This document shows positions 19,101 to 28,100 of a stretch of 30,679 nt of DNA, in pieces. This DNA comes from Branchiostoma floridae (taxonomy: Eukaryota; Chordata; Leptocardii; Amphioxiformes; Branchiostomatidae), in contig NC_049992.1 in the NCBI RefSeq assembly GCF_000003815.2, positions 11,590,242-11,620,920 on the forward strand, read 5' to 3'. The translations under genes were made by a program, and so were the position numbers. Below the pieces are notes generated by a model, which had not been told where the DNA came from, did no database searches, and saw only the letters and a program-made list of their open reading frames with translations. The first letter of the stretch is position 1. The number at the start of each line of letters is the position of its first letter.

Positions 19101-22100
19101 CCTTGAAAAAACGGTTTTAATGAGATTATCGTATGCGAAAGAGCGCCGACACACATTGTCAACAATCATAACAATAGCAAAACAAACAGTGTGTGGCTTT
19201 TACAGCCGTGGACAGCGTCCCCAAGCCGCCTGTAGCTTCCACCTAGGATTTTTGTCCGTCAAGGTTGACGGATTGGTTTTAGAATTTTTCCGTCAGACAA
19301 AGTAAATTTCCGTCAATTGACGGAAAAACGGACCCTGGCTAAAGCCCTGAATGCAATACAAATCATAAGAAAAGGCTAAGACAAATATCCCACACCACAG
19401 CATACCACATATCTGTACCAGTCCTGTACCTTTAAACAAAGAAGACACAGCAATAGGCATGCCGTAAGTTGTGGCTGTAGAGGGTGCATTATTAGGTATC
19501 ACACTGGAGTTTATGGTGCCCTGAGATTGTCCACCTGCCATCATGAAGGTCTCACCTGACTTCCTCTGCCCAATGTTCAACATCTGACATATGGCCTCCG
19601 TTCCTTCCTGGGAGATGAGTTAAAAGCAATGTGTTTATCGTGTTCATTGAGATAAGCTCTCACCAAAGGCTAATCTTCCAAGGTTCATAATAGAAACATA
19701 TACATAGACGTACAAACATACATATTAAAGGGTTAAGAGTAAAATACATATTCATAAAAACATCAGACATACATGAAATAAATTATTAACTTAACAAATC
19801 GTGGATGACTTTCTTAAGTTAGAGGGACTGGAGAGTGATGTAATGTTGGATGGTAGGGTATTCCAAAGACTGATGGCATGGTAAAGAAAGGTTTGCTTTT
19901 GCATGTTTTTTTTAATCATTAACAAGACTTACTATATTCTGTTTTGTTTGTTTTGAGATGATTAAAAATTGTTGTTAAAAGTTGAATTTCTTCCCACATC
20001 TAGCTACAGATCAAAAGCTTAATTTGTGATACATGCACATGAATGTTGTTTTGAACTAGTGAAGTTCTTACTTACATGTACCTATACAGGCAATAAGTCT
20101 TAACTGTACCTTTTTCATGGTGTTTGGTGACTTGACATCCCTGACATAAGGAGTCTGCTCAAAAGTGCCCTGGCTCTCATGGGGGTTTCCAGAACTCTTT
20201 TCTGCTGACAACTGCAGTGATGCCAACAGCCTGGAGAAATCATCTGAAGGCTGGTTGTTTGAAGGCAAGCCCTGTTGTGGGTCCCTGGATTGGATTTGAA
20301 TCTTTTGTTTGGGGTGGGGGGACTGGTAGAGTTGGGGGGACTGCTGTGGGTATGGGGAGGGCTTCGCCACCTGGGTGGGGGGTGGCTGTCCTGACGGCAT
20401 TCCTTGGTTCCAGGGTGGAGTGTGCATTGGAAGTGACCTTGCTGCTTGTTCTAAGGTAGGTGCAGACGTCTCAGGACCTAGAATATGAACAACAGGAGTC
20501 AGTCTTACTGTTGAGGATTGTCTATTACAAAAGTTGAGGTTCGCTAAATCCTGTAGAGATTATAATTTGGGGGATAAAATATTTTATGTATCTTAATGAT
20601 AATTCATATAAAAAAAAACGCCAAAAAATGCAATTATCAAGACTAGTTTGTTCATTACATAGATCTCATACATGTTAAGCCTGTAAGTGATATGTAATTT
20701 AGCCTCCCAGCTGCGATGTATTAACGAAATAAACCACTCACAATCTCATGTTTAAAAGCAGATCTCATGTAGGAAGGATTTGAGCCATACCACTTGTTGG
20801 TGGCTGGGGGGAGCCAGCCTGCTGAAGCTGTTTCCACATGTTGGCAAACTCATCCACATCCTGGGACTGCACATGTGTGGGGAAACATACACAAGGGAAA
20901 CAGTCCATTACTGAGAATCTGATACTTACAAGAAAAGTAACAAATTGTAAAGTTGTCACAGAGATTAGCAATGGCAGAGCATTCATGTATATCAATGACA
21001 CATATATGTGTGAAATTTACATTCTGACATCTCTAAAAGAGTATCAAGACTATAAACAGTATATATTTTGTGAGGATGACCTGAATTTTCTTAATTACAG
21101 AGAACCTGCTGGTATTCTGTCCACATAGCATTGAAAGCTATATATAAGAAATTTGGTTTCTTTGCACTCAACTTTTGAATAATAATAACTACCTTCTCTG
21201 CACTCTGTCCACTTCCAGATTGGTCTGACCTTGTCCTGACCCCTGACCCTGGGGTCACCTTGGGAGTTACAAACTGAGGCGATGCCTGTGGGCTGTACCA
21301 TCCTCGTGACGACTGAGGGGTGCTGCTGGGCGGAGTGGACTGGGCAGTCTTGTTTGTTGTATAAGGGCTTGCCTGAAAACATAAACATTTGCATTGTTTG
21401 GTTGTTTGTCAAAACAAATACATTACTATCAGCTAGTCTCAGCTTAAACATATATGTATATCAAAGGGTGGGATTGCAAACTCTAATCCTGGTATCTCCT
21501 GATGAAATGACACCATCTACACCATAATGCATTTTTTTCATTAGAAAATCAAACCTTAGGGTCTTGCTATCTTTATCTCATCTCATAAAAAACAATATTG
21601 TTTTTGGTCTAAGCAGCCATCATCAACAGTAAGGGAACCAGTTTACTTTCACCATGGTAACAGTCGTTATCACCATAGCAACCATCATCATCACCAAGGT
21701 AACCGCAAGCTTCATCATTGACCTGAACGTAGAACCCTGTACCTGTTTTGGAGTGAAGGGAGAGTTCGGGGAGTGGTTGAGGATGTTGGGTGGTTTGCGG
21801 AGGATGCTGGAGTACTGCTCGGGTGTTCTCTGCTGGGGCGATGGCGTGGACGTCGGCTTGACCACCGCAGTTGGCTTCCCCTTCAGCTGACCACTCTCCT
21901 TCCTCAGGCCGAAGGAGATGTTGATGAGGCCAGACGGAGGCATCCTGTAGCCATAGCCTGGAGAACAGCCCCTGGGAGGCACATACTATGTTAGTCTGGC
22001 ACGTGTAGCCATAACCTGGAGAACAGCCCCTAGGAGGCACATACTATGTTAGTCTGGTACGTATCTTAGGCCACAGCAAGTAAATTTTATGGATGACATC

Positions 22101-25100
22101 CTCTGCAGACTGCAAAAATAATGAGATAGGGCGAAAAAAAAACAAGATGGGCAAAAAAAAACAAGATGGCTAATTTTCAAAATAGACGTTGTAACAAGAC
22201 TTGAAGTGACAAAATATGGCATCACAGCCAACAAGGCATTCATTCCTGTATTTAAGAAGTGCACCAATGTAGTTAAAGTGACACTAGTATGGCAGACTAG
22301 TATCATTAACCATGTTGGCAACTACACTTATAGCTTCCATAGTTGTGCCACTTTTACAACTATCTATCAAGTTGCACCTCTGCAACTACAGTCAATGCTA
22401 CAGAGTCTCTAGTGTCAATTCTACATTCAATGATTAGGTTACAACACAACCTTTACCCATTTTCGTCTATCCGGCCTTCCCTTAAGAAGAAAAAATTCTT
22501 GTTTTTTTTTCTGAAATCCGGCGAAAATTAATGAGCGCGCGGATGTCATCCATAAAATTTACTTGTTGTGGCCTTACTTAACTCATATGGTGATTCTTGT
22601 CTGTAAAATGTTTCCTGAAAAGATGTCTGCATAAGACCTGACTGATAGAATCGATCCGCTCCACTAAGAAAGACCCCTAGTCTTTTTGATAAGTGTGGTG
22701 GGTTCTCTAACATGCTCAAGATTTTGCTCTCCTCAAACAAAGGACCTCCATCCGAGAGGATATCCATAATAAAAGCTAGGTAATCATTTTCACCTGAGTG
22801 GAGTGAGGAAGTAGGAGTAAAGTACCTCTACCGTGGGTACAAAAATAGTGCCTGCTAGGAATTTAAACCAGAACCTTTAGTCAACAGCCCTATCCACAAG
22901 ACAACCTAGCCACCTACATTTGCATTTGTGTTCAAGTCTGTGCACAAGTCTCTAGTAAGCGGCAAGCAACTGAAAACTCACTTAAGCGACAAGCCTCCTT
23001 GGAACTGTTCATCAAAGACGATGTCGTACAGTAGGTCGACCTCCTTGGCCGCTGAGTGGATGCCAATGACGGTTCCGCGCAGCCCCAGGGGGACACCGTG
23101 CCCGTCCCTCACGTTAACAACACGGTCAAACAACTGGAAGTCTGCACCGGGGTCGGGCACCAAGAAGCCTTGGTGATCTACAGGCTGTGTGAAAAAAGGA
23201 TGTTACATACTGTCAAATCTGTACAAGAGACCACCTCTACTCTAGGACCACTTGGACGGTGTGACCACTTTTGGGTTGAACCTTAGACAGGAAGGCTTGG
23301 AGGAAAGGATATCATATACAGGATATCATATGATAATTATATAAAGTCAAATCTGTACAATTGACCACCGCTACTCTAGGACCAACTGGCCAATGTTATG
23401 ACTTTTGGCTGACCCTTAGAGAATTATTTCTTTGAAACAAGCAGTAAGAAACCTGTCTAAAGTGACCACCTGTCCATTTAGACCAGATTTCCTTTAGTGG
23501 TTTCCTTAGGCAGTTTTGACTACACTTTTTTTTTTCATCTTTGCAACTTAGTGCAAACTGGGACCGACTTACATGTTAATATCATTATACTTAAAACAGT
23601 AAAAAAACTGATTACAAGCATCGTGCAAGGCAAGTCAACATCACACAAATTTATCAAGTTAATGGACTTTACAATCTCACTTACCCTGAAGAGCAGAAAT
23701 GGCCTGACTCCCATCTTGACCTTCTTCTTCTTCCTCTTGTCACTCTTGACCTTGACCACAGATTCCTCGATGGCCTTGACAACAGGTTCGTCCAGGGCCA
23801 GCGTCCCGCAGTCTACCGTCTCCATCCCGTACGTAGGAATAGTCTTCAGCCAGTCTTTGATCTTTTGAAGTGTGGCCTCATCCATCCTGTGGGCCAGGAG
23901 GAACAAGAGTTGGCTGCTTGTAAACTTTTAAAACACTCAAGCAGTCGTATCATACAGTTCTATTACAGTGGTCTGGAGTCCTTTTGCTAGGTATGCTGGC
24001 AGATATGTGGTGAAAACCAAACTTCCAAAAGTAGATTTTGATCTAGTCTACTGAATTGTGGAGACCTTTGACCCGACAGATGGCAGTTGGACATTACTGG
24101 TAGAAGAAGAAGAAAGTTAACTTTATTCCTCTACATAGATGAAGGTTACACGTCCAGGTTAAAAAGTATGTAATACAAGATAGCAAATGAATAAATGGAA
24201 GAGACAGACGTTAAATTAGACAGCACCCACTCTCTTACATTAGAGACTGAGAGTGAGCCTGAAGACAAGTGTAACCTGTATATTAATGAGTATCTGAATT
24301 GATTATGTAAATGAGTCACTATAGAAATTCAAGTGGTTCCTGTTAGACCTGTTGGACCACAGTTGCTACTAGTGTCTGCACATTACAGTCACACATTGCA
24401 GAACAATTCACTGTCCTCTATAGGAATACCTTTTCCTCTATTTGACATTCTAAATGACACAGAAATTTCTTGAGAAGTACATCGGCAAGATACTAACACG
24501 CACACAACCAAATCATTGAGGTGGCATATTCTCATTATTAATCAACATATGTTAAGCACTTCTTTTTTGGACGGGTTTTACTCACTTGTTTTGTTCATTG
24601 AAGATCTCCTCTTCATAGTAACAGTCCTCATTGGGGTGTCTGGCTACATACTCAAAGAAGTGAGGAAACCTGTAATAGGGGATACAATAAGTTTAGCACC
24701 TCTTAGATATGCTAACTTTTCCTTTTTTTCTTATAGATCCCAAATGATAGAAAATATCAAAAATAGAAACCTATTCCTTTTCCATGAAATATACTGTGGC
24801 AAACATAAGCACTGAAGTCAACCATAATCTATACCACATATAATGGTTAAGACTAAAAGTCTTTAAGAGTGTTCTCCTTACTTCTGCAGATATTCCGAGA
24901 TGAGAGCTTGGCACTTGAGAGAGTACATCCAGCCGTTCTCAGACTTGCGGGTGTACCCGGGCACCTCTTTACTTCTCTTGCTGAACTTGATGTTCAGACC
25001 AATGTTGACCTTGGAACTGCTGTTGGCACTGGAAGGGTAACAATAATTGAATTATCTCCTAAGTAAACTTAACACATCAAAATTTTTAGTTCTACAATGA

Positions 25101-28100
25101 CAATCTTGAACGCTAGAGATGAGTTAAGTTTGGCAAATGCAACATTTACAATACATTGAATGCTATATGATAAGGAATGTAAATCTATGCCTAGGGATTT
25201 TATTCAATCAAGACCAGGGCTGTCTCCAGGACGGAAATTTACTCATTGGGACGGGAAAAAAAATATTACCCCGTCCGTCTAAAAAATCTGAACTTCATGA
25301 CATGAAACTGTTGAAAATCCATTTCATAAGCTTAGAATGACAATGTGACATTTAACATGGAAAATACACAATATCCATTTCCAAACAATGACAGAAAGAG
25401 ATTTAAAGCTGGAGACAAGACCCTGTACAACACTTGCTAATGATTGTAGAACACACTGGGATGTAATCAAACCTTTCTCTGGAACCCCTGAGAATCTGGA
25501 AGTCCCCAGTGATGCGAGACAAAAGCAGCCCTGTGATGCCCAGTCTCTGAGCCATCATGTACGATGGGATGTACTGGATCTGGAGGTCCTGCGGATGTGG
25601 AAAAGTAGTGTCACATTGTCTGATGTACACCATATATGCTGGCATGTAACAATCACACATGTCATTTGTACATCACAAACAAGAAATAAAAACCAGAGTC
25701 AAACCTTTGTGAAATACATAGAGTTTGTGAATATCCTGTTTTCTTTATTACTGTGAATTTCTTACTAATTCGCTAATTCTATCTTTGCATGACCAGAAAA
25801 TGTCAAGAGAATACCAAGATTTTCATCCTGTGAGCTGTGGGGTCAACTTTGGTACCGGGCCAGACATTCTGTCACTCTACAATATTCAAGTAACTACAAA
25901 CACACATCAAGACAAATAAGCATACAGACCTCCATTTTTATGGAGGTTAAAACACACTGCCCACTACTAGATGATGGATATCTGTAGTAAACCTACATGT
26001 AGTTAACAGACAAAACTTGTTTTGTCAAAACAACTAGTAATGAAAGTCTGAAGTCTGAAAATCAGTAGCACCACTGTTTTGTACCTTCGAGCTGCGAGAC
26101 CTGATTTCATCTATGTCTGGCTCATGTGGAATGGAGAAAAGCACACGGACCCGTCCCTCCTTCACACTCTCTACTTCAAACACCTAGATGTAGAGGAAAA
26201 AAAATATGTTAGAAGAAAGTGTAGTTTTAGTAACTTACTCATTCACCTCACCTCACCTCACCGGTCCCATAGCCTCACCGGCCGTAGGGGCAGCACTTCC
26301 ATCAACATTACTCATTGCTGCATAATAATTAATAGATCTATACTCAGCAACATGTGACAGTAAAGTAGTAATTTTTTATCTTCTATCCATAACATTTTGA
26401 TATGAAAATGTTTGAAAGCAAATATTTTTCGTAAACAGAACAGTACCAATATGAAATTGTTGGTGCATGCTAAATCAAACATGCTTGCCTTTATTTGCAG
26501 ACATATGCCATCAATTGTTCAAGTTTATAAGAAACTGAGTGATAATTTTGTGTTTCACAAAGACTAACACTTGGCCCCATTCTGGGAAACCTACCTCCCC
26601 TTCACAGCCATAGTGAGGGTTGCCCAGCATGAAACATGTGGTGCCTGGGCAGAACAGCTCATCAAGGGTGCGGAACTGTTTGTAGCTGGGGTCGTGGACA
26701 GCAATGTCCTGAAAACATAGATAAGATTAAGCAAAAATTCAATGTTATTTTGTCTTGTAGCCTTTCATCAACTCCTACTTACCTTAATTTCCATGATACA
26801 GAGATACTCCACTGAGTTCAAGTGGATGATGTAACCATTTATAACAACAGCACCTGGCATAATCATTTGATCAATATGAAACGAAGATCATTAAAGACCA
26901 ACTGTATAAGGAGGGCTAAAACATACAGGATCAGAGATAACATAGTCACATTATTAATTAAAGCTTCTCAATACAAAATATATGAACATAAGCTACATCA
27001 AACACTTTCAATGTTATTTTACCTTTACAGTTGTTTGGAGTAGGAAAGGTTCCGGTTGGTTCCCCCACTGTTTTTCAAGTGTGACGTTCCCGTTGACACC
27101 ACAGATGTACTTTCGACCAACGATACGACAGGCGTGGATCAGTACAAACGTGATTCCGACATCAATACCCCGTCTGTCGTTGTACCTGTTGTGAACAGTG
27201 GCTGGGGTTAGTTTCATAGTAATATAAATGGTGGCCATTGAGGCATGAGATTGTAATGATGTAAGGCAGAATGCATCCCTCTCCCTTTACTGCTTTTTTA
27301 AGTCTCCAAACAAGGTTTGGCACCCATTTTCACACCTGGGTGGAGCAAGGAAAGTTGTGTTAAGTACCTTCCCAAGGACATAATGTCTTGTAAGGAATTG
27401 AAGCTTTGACCTCACAATCTCATATCAGGGTTGGACAAGTTTTTTAAAGTCCACTTGTCCTATTGGGCAAGTACAATAAAAATCTACTTGCCCAAACCAA
27501 CTTTTCACTTACCTGAAATGTAAGAGCATTTTTCTATGTGTCAAAATCACTTCCATCAAATCTAATAAATATACCCCACACTTACAGTCATTAGTCTGAT
27601 TGACAACAGAGAGGATGCAGGAGACAATCTTAATTTACAAAGCCTTCAAAATCATCCCACGACAACATGAACATACTTTTCCGTCAGGTCGCTGACCTCC
27701 CTCAGCCACCGAGCTCGCTCCTTGTCGGTGATTTCTGACTTCTGGATCTGGGAGCGGCGCTGGCGACTGTTATTGCTAGTTCTGAGTCCTCCAGACTGCT
27801 CCACTAGGGTGAATCTATGGAACAACAAAACACAGTCAGAAACTTAAGTTTCTGTACAAACATAAACCTTATGGGGATAAGTTAGTGAAAGTCCTTCCTG
27901 CACCAGATGGCGCATAGGGCGACACCCATCTCTGTTTCAGTAGCCCTGTGCAATCACTACAGCAGGGCGCTAGTCCACGGGTAGTGGTGTGTGTTAACTT
28001 CCATACTCTTTCCCAAAATTTGGGTGCCAAGAAGAGAATGTTTTTTTTAAGTCTTTGGTATGATTCATCTGGGGATCGAACTCACAACATGCCAAATGCA

